Assembly: GCF_030433675.1 (NCBI RefSeq)
Contig: NZ_JAROCB010000002.1
Span: 372,001-436,000 of the forward strand
Origin: Leifsonia virtsii
GTDB lineage: Bacteria > Actinomycetota > Actinomycetes > Actinomycetales > Microbacteriaceae
Direction of reading: 5' to 3'
DNA length: 64,000 nucleotides
In this document: piece after piece, positions 18,128-27,033 of the stretch
How positions within the stretch are numbered: the first letter of the stretch is position 1
Layout: every line of letters starts with the position of its first letter
Program-made: the position numbers and the translations under genes
Notes under the pieces: generated by a model
Databases searched by the model: none
What the model saw: only the letters and a program-made list of their open reading frames with translations
What the model was told of the DNA's origin: nothing

Positions 18128-19743
18128 TGCGCCCACGGAAGATCGCGGTCGCGGCGGCCACCCTGGCGGTCGCGGCCCTGGCCCTGAGCGCCTGCGCTCC
18201 GAGCGCCCCGCCCGCGGCGAGCACCGCGACGGCCGGCTCGGCCACGCTCACCATCGCCACGACGACCGACGTCGTCAACTACAACCCGCTGATCGGCAAC
18301 AGCCGCAGCGACTACTGGATCACCAACCTGATGTACCCGCACCTGCTGGAGATCGCGAACGACGGCTCGAAGGAGCCGCAGCTCGCCACCAAGTGGGGCT
18401 ACGTCAACGACACCACCGGGTTCTACGAGATCCGCGACGACATGAAGTGGAGCGACGGAGAGCCGCTCACCGCCGAGGACGTCGCGTGGACCATGAACGC
18501 GGTCAAGAAGGACAAGCCCTCCGGCACCTTCTACGGCCAGCTCGGCAACCTGGACACGGCGAAGGCCGTCTCCAAGACCCGGGTGGAGTTCACGCTCACC
18601 AAGCCCGACTCCTCGATCGTCGAGGAGATCGGCTTCTGGGGCAACATCGTCCCGAAGCACATCTTCGAGAAGGCCGACTCGGTCGCCACCTTCCCGAACG
18701 ACGGCAAGGACGGCGGCTGGGTGAGCGCCGGTCCGTACAAGCTGACCAAGGTGCAGGTCGGTCAGAGCTACACGATGGACCGGGTGGACGACTACCCGCT
18801 GGTCAAGGGCGGCACCCCGCTCTCGGCCAAGGTCGTGTACCGCGTCTTCCCGGACATCAACACCGAGATCCTGGCGCTTCAGAGCGGCGAGGTGGACGCG
18901 ATCGCCAACGCCCTCCCGCCCGCGCAGGTCGCCAAGCTGAAGAGCACGAGCGGCATCACGGTGACCGAGTCGGTCGGTCTCGGCTACGCCCACATGACCT
19001 ACAACATGAACAACCCGGACCTGGCGAAGCTGGAGGTGCGGCAGGCGCTCTCGCAGGCCGTCGACTACGACGCCATCCGGAAGGTCGTGCTGCAGGGGCA
19101 GGCGGTCTCCACCGGCTCCAGCCCGCTCATGCCCGTGCTGAAGGACTACTACGACAAGTCGATCAAGGAGTACTCCTTCGACACCGACAAGGCGCGGTCG
19201 CTGATGGAGAAGGCGGGCTACACCGCGGGCTCCGACGGCATGTTCCCGGTCAAGTTCCGGCTGATCTACTCGCTGCAGGACAGCGTCACCTCGCAGTGGG
19301 CGACGCTGGTGAAGGACAGCGCGGCGAAGGCCGGCATCCCGATCGAGCTGCAGGGCACGGAGCGGAACACCTACCTGGCCATGACCAACAAGGGCGACTT
19401 CGACATCTACGCCGGCAACTTCGCGATCATGGACGACCCGGTGACGAACATGACGCTCGCCTACCTGCCGAAGGGCGCCATCAACTACTCCTACGTCGAC
19501 GACCCGAAGCTGAACGACCTGATCGCTCAGGGCACGGCGACGACCGACAAGCAGGAGAAGGTGAAGCTGATGCGGGAGGCCGCGAAGATCGTGCGGGACA
19601 ACGTGTACGACAACATCATGTACACGCAGAACCTGTACTTCGCGTCCAGCTCCAAGTGGACCGGGTTCATCTCCAAGCCCAGTGAGCTCCTGTCCATCGT
19701 CAACCCGGTCTCGGTCGCCAGCGCGCACCCGACCGGCAAGTAG
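18127..19743 (+). CDS. ABC transporter substrate-binding lipoprotein (SBP family 5)
   Basis: The 538-residue lipoprotein captures peptides for import. The signal peptide ends in LSAC (Cys23). The family 5 fold is evident: LTIATTTDVVNYNPL, MYPHLLEIANDGSKEPQLA, then WSDGEPLTAEDVAWTMNA and the late AVDYDAIRKVVLQGQA. Its ATG shares one base with the dipeptidase stop (TGATG), so translation is coupled. The partner permeases follow at once and the ATPases lie in the divergent operon. Peptides cleaved by the locus peptidases are the probable cargo. Confidence 0.92.
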   Translation: MRPRKIAVAAATLAVAALALSACAPSAPPAASTATAGSATLTIATTTDVVNYNPLIGNSRSDYWITNLMYPHLLEIANDGSKEPQLATKWGYVNDTTGFYEIRDDMKWSDGEPLTAEDVAWTMNAVKKDKPSGTFYGQLGNLDTAKAVSKTRVEFTLTKPDSSIVEEIGFWGNIVPKHIFEKADSVATFPNDGKDGGWVSAGPYKLTKVQVGQSYTMDRVDDYPLVKGGTPLSAKVVYRVFPDINTEILALQSGEVDAIANALPPAQVAKLKSTSGITVTESVGLGYAHMTYNMNNPDLAKLEVRQALSQAVDYDAIRKVVLQGQAVSTGSSPLMPVLKDYYDKSIKEYSFDTDKARSLMEKAGYTAGSDGMFPVKFRLIYSLQDSVTSQWATLVKDSAAKAGIPIELQGTERNTYLAMTNKGDFDIYAGNFAIMDDPVTNMTLAYLPKGAINYSYVDDPKLNDLIAQGTATTDKQEKVKLMREAAKIVRDNVYDNIMYTQNLYFASSSKWTGFISKPSELLSIVNPVSVASAHPTGK

Positions 19744-19762
19744 CGAAAGCGAGGCCGCCCCC

Positions 19763-20725
19763 GTGTCCCGGTTCCTGTTCCTCCTCCCGCGGCTGGGGAG
19801 GGGAGTGCTCACGATCTGGTTCGCCGTGACCGTGACGTTCCTCCTCCTGCGCCTGCTCCCCGGAGACCCCGCGCTGGCGGTCGCCAGCCCGAACATGACC
19901 GAGGACACGAGGGCGGCCCTGCTCAAGCAGTACGGGCTCGATCAGCCGCTGATCGTGCAGTACGGCATCTATCTGTGGCAGTTGGTCCAGGGCAACCTGG
20001 GGGTCTCGTTCACGCAGTCGATTCCTGTGCTCGACGTGCTGATGCAGAGACTCCCGTGGACCCTGCTGCTCACCGGCACCGCCCTGGTGCTCACGGTGGC
20101 CGTCGGCATCCCGCTCGGGGTGCTGGCGGCCTCCCACCGGGGCCGGTTCCTCGACAAGGTCGTGCAGATCGTCGGGGTGACCGGCCAGTCCATCTTCGTG
20201 CCGAGCATCGGCGTGCTGCTGCTGTTCGTCTTCGGGCTCATGCTGCACTGGCTGCCCATCGGCGGAGCGTACGACCAGGACGCCTACGGGCTCGCCTGGT
20301 ACGGCTCGGTCGCGAGCCACCTCATCCTCCCCGCCGTCTCGCTGATGCTCGTGCAGCTCGGCTCGTACGTGCTGACGATGCGCTCGACCCTCATCGATGC
20401 GCTGGGGGAGGACTACACGACCCTCGCCCGCGCCAACGGCCTGCCCTACCGCCGGGTGCTGTGGAAGCACGCCCTCCGCAACGCGCTGCTGCCCACCACG
20501 ACCCTGATCGGCCTGCAGCTCGGCTTCCTCGTCGGCGGCGCGGTGCTCACCGAGACCGTGTTCGCCTACCCGGGCATCGGCCGCGGAATCTACGAGGCCG
20601 TCACCCAGCTCGACTTCCCCGTCCTCCAGGGCGCGTTCCTCATGCTCGCCATCACCGTCGTGGTCGCGAACATGCTCACCGACACCGTCTACGGTTTCCT
20701 CGACCCGAGAGTGAAGAAGGCATGA
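19763..20725 (+). CDS. ABC transporter permease (OppB/DppB type)
   Basis: The 320-residue integral membrane protein has the DppB-type N-terminus (LGRGVLTIWFAVTVTFLLLRLLPGDPA), about six transmembrane segments, and the EAA loop EDYTTLARANGLPYRRVLWKHALRNALLP that contacts the ATPases. The GTG at 19763 is used because it gives the family-standard start. It overlaps the next permease gene by 4 bases. It forms the channel with the second permease and uses the divergently encoded ATPases. Confidence 0.92.
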   Translation: MSRFLFLLPRLGRGVLTIWFAVTVTFLLLRLLPGDPALAVASPNMTEDTRAALLKQYGLDQPLIVQYGIYLWQLVQGNLGVSFTQSIPVLDVLMQRLPWTLLLTGTALVLTVAVGIPLGVLAASHRGRFLDKVVQIVGVTGQSIFVPSIGVLLLFVFGLMLHWLPIGGAYDQDAYGLAWYGSVASHLILPAVSLMLVQLGSYVLTMRSTLIDALGEDYTTLARANGLPYRRVLWKHALRNALLPTTTLIGLQLGFLVGGAVLTETVFAYPGIGRGIYEAVTQLDFPVLQGAFLMLAITVVVANMLTDTVYGFLDPRVKKA

Positions 20726-21621
20726 CCCAGGCAGCAGTCGTCACCGAAGCCGCCGTCGGCGTCGAGCCGGTCGCGCTCTCGAACGGGCGCGCCGCGGCCC
20801 AGACCTGGCGCGCGTTCCGGCGGGAGCCGCTCGGGATGCTGGCGCTCGCCGTGCTCATCCTGCTCACCGTCGTCGCGTGCACGGCCCCGCTCATCGCGCC
20901 GTACCCGCCGAGCTACGGCGACCCCGTGCTCGCGCCGCCGAGCGGTGCGCACTGGTTCGGCACCGACAGCCTCGGCAGGGATGTGTTCGGCGAGGTGATC
21001 TGGGGCTCGCAGCAGAGCATCCTGGTCGCCGTCGCGGCCTCCGCCATCGCCATCGTGGTGGGCACTGTCGTCGCGGTCGCGGGCGCGTACTTCCGCCGGC
21101 TCGACGGATTCATCAGCGTCGTCGTCGACCTGACGCTGTCGCTGCCGGTGCTGCCGCTGATGATCCTCATCGCGGCGCTGGTCGGGCCGAGCACGACCAC
21201 GATCATCCTCGTCGTCGCCGCGTTCTCGTGGCCGGAGGTGACCCGGCTGGTGCGCTCGCAGGCGCTGACCGTGGTGCGGCTGCCGTACGTCGACGCCGCC
21301 CGGCTGATGACCTCCTCGCCGCTGTGGATCATCGTGCGCCACGTGGTGCCGGCCGTCACACCGGTCATCGTCGTCTCGGTCGTGGTCACCGCGTCCCGGG
21401 CCGTGCTCTCCGCCGCGGGCCTCGCGTTCCTCGGCCTCGGCGACCCGAACGTGTGGTCGTGGGGCCGCATCCTCTACGAGGCGCAGCAGTCGGGCGCCAT
21501 GTCGAGCGCGTGGTGGCTGACCCTCTTCCCGTCCATCGCGATCCTGCTGCTGGTGCTCTCCGCCACCCTGCTCTCGATCGCCTACAACGACGCGCGCAAC
21601 CCCAAGTCGCGCAAGCGCTAG
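20722..21621 (+). CDS. ABC transporter permease (OppC/DppC type)
   Basis: The 299-residue permease has the OppC-type start (RREPLGMLALAVLILLTVVACTAPLIAPY), the HWFGTDSLGRDVF motif and an EAA loop (LPYVDAARLMTSSPLWIIVRHVVP). Five to six membrane segments are apparent. ATGA overlap couples it to the first permease. A peptidase gene with its own ribosome binding site follows 11 bases later. Confidence 0.92.
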   Translation: MTQAAVVTEAAVGVEPVALSNGRAAAQTWRAFRREPLGMLALAVLILLTVVACTAPLIAPYPPSYGDPVLAPPSGAHWFGTDSLGRDVFGEVIWGSQQSILVAVAASAIAIVVGTVVAVAGAYFRRLDGFISVVVDLTLSLPVLPLMILIAALVGPSTTTIILVVAAFSWPEVTRLVRSQALTVVRLPYVDAARLMTSSPLWIIVRHVVPAVTPVIVVSVVVTASRAVLSAAGLAFLGLGDPNVWSWGRILYEAQQSGAMSSAWWLTLFPSIAILLLVLSATLLSIAYNDARNPKSRKR

Positions 21622-21632
21622 AGAGGAGAGCT

Positions 21633-22805
21633 GTGTTCCCGACCCGGCTGACCGCCGAGACACTCGACCGCATCCAGACCCGCCTCCGCGCGCGCCTGGC
21701 CGACGAGGGCCTGGACGCCCTGCTCACGGACTCGCCGGAGGACGTCGCCTACCTCACCGGCTTCTTCCACCACCCCAGCGAGCGGCCGGTGGCGGTGTGG
21801 ATGGACGTCGACGGCGAGACCGTGCTGCTCGTCCCGGAGCTCGAGCGGGAGAACGCCGAGCGCCAGTCTGCCAGGGCCGACATCGTCTCCTACCCCGAGT
21901 TCCCCGGTGTGCTGCCGCCGTTCCGCGCCCTCGCGGCGCGCGTCGGCCGCCGCGGCCGCGTCGGCTTCTCGACCGGGATGACCTGGGAGCGCCAGACCGC
22001 CGCCTTCGCAGAACTCGACGCTGCGGAGGCGGTGCCCACCCCGCTCGTGACCGTCGCGCGCTACGTGAAGCTGCCGGAGGAGGTCGCGCTGCACGCCGAG
22101 GCCGCGCGCATCACGGACCTCATGCTGGAGGCCGGGGTCGCCCTCATCCGCGAGAGCGTCGCGGCCGGCGGTGCGCTGCCGAGCGAGGCCGAGCTGGCCT
22201 CGCACGTCGGCGGGGTCGGCGTCTCGACCATGTACGCCGAGCACGACGACGTGATCGTCGTCTCCCCGCTCGCGGGCGGCCTCGTCTACGCCGGCGCGAA
22301 CTCCGCGTACCCGCACGGTCTCCCGTCCGGCTACCGGCTGCAACCCGGCGACACCTTCATGCTCTCGCTCGGCTGCGCCGTCGGCGGGCGCTTCGTCGAG
22401 GGCGAGCGCACCTTCGTGCTCGGCACGCCGACCGCGGAGCAGCGGCGCTACCACGACGCCGTCCGGCTGGCCCAGGCGACCGGGAGCGGAGCCATCCGCC
22501 CCGGCCGGGAGTGCCGCGCCGCCAACGCGGAGTGCCTCGACGTCATCCGCGACGCCGGCCTCGGGGGATACCTCCGGCACCGCCAGGGCCACGGCATCGG
22601 GCTCGGGATGCACGAGCCGCCGTGGCTGGAGGACGGCGACGCGACCGTGCTCGCTGCGGGCATGATCGTCTCCAACGAGCCCGGCATCTACATCCCCGGG
22701 CACGCCGGGTACCGCATCTCCGACTCGATGCTCGTGACCGAGGAGGGCTCGCGCCCGCTGACGGCGTTCCCGCGCGACCTCGACCACTGCACGATCGACC
22801 TCTGA
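21633..22805 (+). CDS. M24 family Xaa-Pro peptidase
   Basis: The 390-residue protein is a pita-bread metallopeptidase of the Xaa-Pro dipeptidase/aminopeptidase type. The N-terminal creatinase-like domain (DALLTDSPEDVAYLTGFFHHPSERP) precedes the catalytic domain with HRQGHGIGLGMHEPPWLEDGD, IVSNEPGIYI and the C-terminal YRISDSMLVTEEG. Some early metal ligands are changed: where relatives have D-x-G and D residues, this one shows NSAYPHG and SLGCAVGG. Metal binding may therefore differ or activity may be reduced. GAGAGGAGAG precedes the GTG at 21633. The peptide-import context fits degradation of proline-containing peptides. Confidence 0.85.
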   Translation: MFPTRLTAETLDRIQTRLRARLADEGLDALLTDSPEDVAYLTGFFHHPSERPVAVWMDVDGETVLLVPELERENAERQSARADIVSYPEFPGVLPPFRALAARVGRRGRVGFSTGMTWERQTAAFAELDAAEAVPTPLVTVARYVKLPEEVALHAEAARITDLMLEAGVALIRESVAAGGALPSEAELASHVGGVGVSTMYAEHDDVIVVSPLAGGLVYAGANSAYPHGLPSGYRLQPGDTFMLSLGCAVGGRFVEGERTFVLGTPTAEQRRYHDAVRLAQATGSGAIRPGRECRAANAECLDVIRDAGLGGYLRHRQGHGIGLGMHEPPWLEDGDATVLAAGMIVSNEPGIYIPGHAGYRISDSMLVTEEGSRPLTAFPRDLDHCTIDL

Positions 22806-22829
22806 ACCGCAGAAAGAAAGGACCACCCT

Positions 22830-23738
22830 GTGAGCACCGACGTCTCCCCCGAGTTCGCCGCCGCGACCACCACCGCGCAATCCGTCGAGATCAACGGCAA
22901 CCGGCTCGCCGTCGAGGTGCTGGGGCCGGAGGGCGCGCCCGTCATCATCACGCACCACGGCGCCCCCGGCCTCGGGTCACGGGCGGAGCCGCGCGCCAGC
23001 TTCGGCCGGCTGGCCGACGAGTACCGGGTGGTCGTCTTCGACGCCCGCGGCTCCGGCGAGAGCGAGGGGAAGGGCGAGTTCAGCCACGAGCAGTGGGCGG
23101 CCGACATCGACGCCCTGCGCGAGTGGATCGGCGCGGAGCGGATCGTCATGGCCGGCGGCTCCTACGGCGGCTTCATGTCGCTGGAGTACGCGACGCGGTA
23201 TCCCGAGCGGGTGATGGCGCTGGTGCTGCGCGACACGGCCGCCGACAACTCCCACTCGGAGCTGTCCCGCAAGAACGCCCTCGCGTCCGACCGCGTCACC
23301 GTGGACATGGAGAAGTTCGACCGCATCGACGAGGGCCGCGTGCGCGACAACGACGACCTGCGCGACTGCTGGCGCGAGATCCTGCCGCTGTACGACTTCG
23401 TTTACGACCCGGAGGCGGTGGAGCGGAAGGTCGCGGCGACCCCCTACCGGTACGAGGCGCACAATTACGCCTTCTCCAAGAACCTTCCGACCTATGATCT
23501 CAAGGGGGCGCTCCCGGGGATCACCGCACCGACGCTGGTGACCGTCGGGCGCACCGACTGGATCACCCCGGTCTCGTGCTCGGAGACGATCGCGTCGCTC
23601 ATCCCGGATGCGCGGCTGGCGATCTTCGAGAAGTCGGGCCACTCCCCACAGATCGAGGAGGCGGAGGAATGGACCAGGACGGTGCGGGCCTTCCTACACG
23701 AGGTGGTGCCTCCGGTGCGGAGCGCGGCGTCCGAGTGA
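22830..23738 (+). CDS. Alpha/beta hydrolase (proline iminopeptidase-like)
   Basis: The 302-residue serine hydrolase has HHGAPGLGS at the oxyanion site, the nucleophile elbow GGSYGGF, an acid in VGRTDWITP and the catalytic His in SGHSPQIE. These features place it near proline iminopeptidases and related amidases. AGAAAGAAAGG precedes the GTG at 22830. It overlaps the Lrp-type regulator gene by 4 bases (GTGA). In this operon it could release N-terminal residues from imported peptides or open a cyclic derivative. Confidence 0.82.
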   Translation: MSTDVSPEFAAATTTAQSVEINGNRLAVEVLGPEGAPVIITHHGAPGLGSRAEPRASFGRLADEYRVVVFDARGSGESEGKGEFSHEQWAADIDALREWIGAERIVMAGGSYGGFMSLEYATRYPERVMALVLRDTAADNSHSELSRKNALASDRVTVDMEKFDRIDEGRVRDNDDLRDCWREILPLYDFVYDPEAVERKVAATPYRYEAHNYAFSKNLPTYDLKGALPGITAPTLVTVGRTDWITPVSCSETIASLIPDARLAIFEKSGHSPQIEEAEEWTRTVRAFLHEVVPPVRSAASE

Positions 23739-24769
23739 AGGCCCTCGACACCCTCGACGACCTCGACCGGAGGATCATCGTCGCGCTGCAGCACGACGGG
23801 CGGGCGAGCTGGACGGCCATCGCCGACATGGTGGGCAGCTCCTCCGCGACGGTCGCCCGGCGCGGCCAGCAGCTCGTCGCCGACGGCGTCGTCCGCATCG
23901 CCGTCGTGCCGGCGCTCGGCAGCTCCGGCCAGGTGGACACCTTCCTCGTCCGGCTGAACTGCCGCCCTGGCACCCAGCTGGAGGTGGCGGCCGCGCTCGT
24001 CGAGCACGCCGACGTCCGCTTCCTGACGCTCGTGACCGGGCAGTACGACATCATGGCCGAGGTCGTGGTGACGGGAGGCGCCGCGCACTACCCGCAGCTC
24101 ATCCAGCAGCTGCAGTCCATCGCAGGCATCAAGCGCTGGCGCAGCGACCTCATCATGCACGTGCACAAGGTGCGCCACGACTGGAGCCGTCAGCTGTTCG
24201 CCGAGACGATGAAGCTGCCGCAGGAGGACGAGAAGACCTCGCTCGTCGACGCGGACGTCTGCGCGCCCGACCATCTCGACGAGGCCGACCGCCGCATCCT
24301 CGCCGCCCTGCGCGACGACGGCCGGGTCACCTTCCAGGCCATCGGCGACCGCACGGGGATGAACGAGTCGAGCGTGCGGCGCCGGTTCGACCGGATGCGC
24401 GCCAACCGCTGCCTCGACATCCTCACCCTGGTGCCCGCCGCGGCGCTCGGGATGGGCGCGGAGACGCTGCTGCTGGTGAAGGTGGCGCCGTCGCGGCTGG
24501 AGGCGGTGGCGGAGGCGCTGTCGGCCTATCCGGCGGTGCGGTACCTGGCGTCGCTGCTCGACGACAACTCCCTGTTCTGCGAGCTCATCACGCCCTCGGT
24601 CGCCGAGCTGAACCAGTTCATCTCGCACACCCTCTCGGTGCTCGACGGGGTGGAGGGCTGGACCGGCGCGATGGAGCTGCTGTACCTGAAGCGCGGGTTC
24701 ATCGAGACGCCGTGGTGGCGGGCCCAGGTCGGGTACGAGGCCGAGGAGCAGGAGCGGCGGCGGGCTTGA
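23735..24769 (+). CDS. Lrp/AsnC family regulator with two tandem modules
   Basis: The 344-residue protein holds two Lrp-like units in one chain. The first has the helix-turn-helix LDRRIIVALQHDGRASWTAIADMVGSSSATVARR and an effector half ending LIMHVHKVRHDW. The second has ADRRILAALRDDGRVTFQAIGDRTGMNESSVRRR. Single-domain Lrp proteins are about 150 residues, so this is a fused double form, as known in some Actinobacteria. It is the last gene of the peptide operon, coupled by GTGA overlap. It probably senses an amino acid released by the locus and controls the divergent promoters. Confidence 0.87.
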   Translation: MKALDTLDDLDRRIIVALQHDGRASWTAIADMVGSSSATVARRGQQLVADGVVRIAVVPALGSSGQVDTFLVRLNCRPGTQLEVAAALVEHADVRFLTLVTGQYDIMAEVVVTGGAAHYPQLIQQLQSIAGIKRWRSDLIMHVHKVRHDWSRQLFAETMKLPQEDEKTSLVDADVCAPDHLDEADRRILAALRDDGRVTFQAIGDRTGMNESSVRRRFDRMRANRCLDILTLVPAAALGMGAETLLLVKVAPSRLEAVAEALSAYPAVRYLASLLDDNSLFCELITPSVAELNQFISHTLSVLDGVEGWTGAMELLYLKRGFIETPWWRAQVGYEAEEQERRRA

Positions 24770-24794
24770 GCGCGCTGCCGCGGTTCGCGTCGCA

Positions 24795-24838
24795 AACGGA
24801 GGAGATCGGGCACCGTTCGGCCCGGTATCCCCTCCGTT
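24795..24838. repeat. GGAGGAGATC-family inverted repeat
   Basis: AACGGAGGAGATCGGGC (24795-24811) pairs with the complement of GCCCGGTATCCCCTCCGTT (24820-24838) with one mismatch and one bulge. It lies 25 bases after the Lrp-type gene, in a convergent region with the DNA ligase gene. Confidence 0.65.
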
Positions 24839-24867
24839 GGTGCCGAATCGCGGGTTGCGATCTGCGA

Positions 24868-24896
24868 ATCTCCTCCCCTTCTGAAAGGGAGGAGAT
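24868..24896. repeat. GGAGGAGAT hairpin
   Basis: ATCTCCTCCC (24868-24877) and GGGAGGAGAT (24887-24896) are perfect 10-base arms around a 9-base loop. The motif is shared with the 14594-14680 cluster. With the neighbouring repeat it fills most of the 235-base convergent gap before the ligase. Confidence 0.7.
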
Positions 24897-25004
24897 CGGC
24901 GACGGCACGCGGAGCGATGTCAGGGATCGGAGGAATCTCGGGTCACACCGGGACGCGATGGCCTCCGCTTGTGGAGGCGGTCGGACTTACACAGGCTCGC
25001 GCGG

Positions 25005-26528
25005 TCAGCCGCGGATCAGCGACCGGAGGATCTGGATGGTGTCGGCCTCGCCCGCGTCCTTGTCGTCGCGGTAGCGCTTGACCCGGGCGAACCGCAGCGC
25101 GATGCCGCCGGGGTAGCGGCTGGAGCGCTGCACGCCGTCGATCGCGATCTCGACGACGGTCGTCGGGGCGACCCAGACAGTGCCGGGGGTGCGACGCACC
25201 TCGATCTCCTGGAAGTGCTCGGTCTGCCAGGCGAGCAGCTTGTCGGTGAGCCCCTTGAAGGTCTTGCCGACCATGACGAACCCGCCGGGCTCACCGAACT
25301 CGCCCTCCGGGTCGCGTGCGCCGAGGTGGATGTTCGACAGCATGCCCTGGCGGCGTCCCGACCCCCATTCGACGGCGCGCACGACGAGGTCGTAGGTGTG
25401 CACCGGCTTCACCTTCACCCAGCTGGAGCCGCGGCGGCCGGCCGCGTAGGGCGAGTCGATCGCCTTGACGACGACGCCCTCCTGGCCGGCGGCGAGCGCG
25501 TCGCGCGAGACCCGTTCCGCGACCTCGGGGTCGGACGTGACCTCGCCCGGGATGCGGTGCTCGCCCGCGATGCGCTCCAGCTCCGCCAGCCGGGTCGACA
25601 GCGGCTCGTCGAGCAGATCGCGCCCGTCGACGTGCAATACATCGAAGAACCACGGGTGCAGCACCGTCTCGCGCGCCGCCTCCGCGCCGAAGCGACTCAT
25701 CGTCTCCTGGAACGGCCGCGGGGCGCCGTCCTCGTCGAGCGACAGCGTCTCGCCGTCGAGGATGACGTCGCGCACGGGAAGCCGGCGCACCACCTCGACG
25801 ACTTCCGGCAGCCGGTGGGTGATGTCGGCCAGGTTGCGCGTGAACACACGGACCTCGTCGCCGTGCCGGTGCACCTGGATGCGCGCCCCGTCGAGCTTGT
25901 ACTCGACCGACGCCTCGCCGGTCGTCGCGAGGGCGTCGCTGGCGGTCGGAGCCGACGCCGCCAGCATGGGCAGCACCGGGCGGCCGACCTCGAGGCCCAC
26001 CGCGTCCAGCTCGTCGGCCGTGCCGGTGAGGGCGAGCCGCGCCGTCTCGCCCAGGTCGCCCGACAGCATCGCCGCGCGGCGGACCGCCTCGCCGGTGCGG
26101 TCGGAGGCGCGGGCGACGGCGTCCGTCAGCACACCCTCCAGCGCGCCCGTGCGCATCTCGCCGAGGAGGACGCGGGCGATGAAATCCTGCTCGCGGGCGG
26201 TGGCCCGTTCGGTGAAGTCTCGAAGCGTGCGCGTGCGCTCTGCCGCCGACCCTGAGCCTCCGAGCGCGCCGAGCGCGTCGAGCAGGCGGTCGAGGTCGTC
26301 GACCGTCAGCGTCGGCTCGGCCGCGGGGTCCCCCATCGCGCCGGAGAGCCCGCGCCAGCCGACGCCCACGCGGCCCTGGCGGGCCTTGCCGACGAGAAAG
26401 CCGACCGCCGGCGCGATCTCCTCGGGCTCGAGGGCCGAGAGCAGGGCGGCCAGCGCGTCCACCTTGGCCAGGCGGGAGCGCGTGGAGGCGACGGTCTCGG
26501 TCGTCGCGACGAGCGTGTCCAGGAGCAC
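25005..26528 (-). CDS. ligB: ATP-dependent DNA ligase (LigB type)
   Basis: The enzyme seals DNA nicks with ATP. With the GTG at 26528 the protein is 507 residues, the length I recall for mycobacterial LigB, and begins VLLDTLVATTETVASTRSRL. The adenylation Lys211 is in EYKLDGARIQVH, followed by LDGETL, FFDVLHVDG, EGVVVKAID and WVKVKP. A C-terminal OB-fold (VWVAPTTVVEIAIDGVQRSSRYPGG) completes it. Actinobacteria use NAD-dependent LigA for replication, so this is an accessory repair ligase. It stands alone, divergent from a cupin gene. Confidence 0.9.
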   Translation of the reverse strand: MLLDTLVATTETVASTRSRLAKVDALAALLSALEPEEIAPAVGFLVGKARQGRVGVGWRGLSGAMGDPAAEPTLTVDDLDRLLDALGALGGSGSAAERTRTLRDFTERATAREQDFIARVLLGEMRTGALEGVLTDAVARASDRTGEAVRRAAMLSGDLGETARLALTGTADELDAVGLEVGRPVLPMLAASAPTASDALATTGEASVEYKLDGARIQVHRHGDEVRVFTRNLADITHRLPEVVEVVRRLPVRDVILDGETLSLDEDGAPRPFQETMSRFGAEAARETVLHPWFFDVLHVDGRDLLDEPLSTRLAELERIAGEHRIPGEVTSDPEVAERVSRDALAAGQEGVVVKAIDSPYAAGRRGSSWVKVKPVHTYDLVVRAVEWGSGRRQGMLSNIHLGARDPEGEFGEPGGFVMVGKTFKGLTDKLLAWQTEHFQEIEVRRTPGTVWVAPTTVVEIAIDGVQRSSRYPGGIALRFARVKRYRDDKDAGEADTIQILRSLIRG

Positions 26529-26573
26529 GACCCCATCCAACCACCGACCTCGGACAGCGTCGGGGGCGCGTTC

Positions 26574-26579
26574 TAGGCT
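26574..26579 (+). promoter_or_regulatory. -10 element for leaderless cupin gene
   Basis: TAGGCT ends 6 bases before the ATG at 26586; no ribosome binding site is present. Confidence 0.5.
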
Positions 26580-26585
26580 GGCCCC

Positions 26586-26954
26586 ATGACCTCGCTGCCC
26601 AACATCGTCTCGGCCTTCGACCGCATCCCGGAGCCGTGGCAACCCCACCGCCTCGCGACCGTGAACGACCACGACGTGAAGGTCGCGCGCCTTCAGGGCG
26701 AGTTCGTCTGGCACGCCCACCCGGACAGCGACGAGCTGTTCCTCGTGATCGAGGGGCGCCTCACGCTGCAGCTGCGCGATCGCGACGTGGAGCTGGGCCC
26801 GAACGACGTCTTCGTCGTTCCCGCCGGCGTCGAGCACCGTCCGCGCGCCGAGCCGGAGGCGCTCGTCGTCATGGTCGAGCGTGTCGGGACCGTCAACACC
26901 GGCGACAACCCGGGGGAGCGCACCACCGAGGTGCGGGAGCTGCCGCAGGCCTGA
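26586..26954 (+). CDS. Cupin domain protein
   Basis: The 122-residue single-domain cupin shows both barrel motifs: motif 1 WHAHPDSDELFLVIEGRLTL and motif 2 VVPAGVEHRPRAEPEALVVM. The two His, the Glu and the later His form a normal metal site. Such small cupins are sugar isomerases, dioxygenases or sensors, and no specific activity can be read. It has a leaderless-type promoter and is followed 79 bases later by a TetR gene on the same strand. Confidence 0.85.
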   Translation: MTSLPNIVSAFDRIPEPWQPHRLATVNDHDVKVARLQGEFVWHAHPDSDELFLVIEGRLTLQLRDRDVELGPNDVFVVPAGVEHRPRAEPEALVVMVERVGTVNTGDNPGERTTEVRELPQA

Positions 26955-27033
26955 CCGAACGCGCGTCACGCCACGGGTCGCGCGCGCTATCGTCGTCTCG
27001 GGGGTCCACTTCTTAAGACGGGCGGCGCCAGGC

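Noticed and set aside
20877-21632. Extended upstream part of the M24 peptidase frame
   Set aside because: It overlaps the second permease in another frame and has no homology-like pattern; the GTG at 21633 has a strong ribosome binding site.
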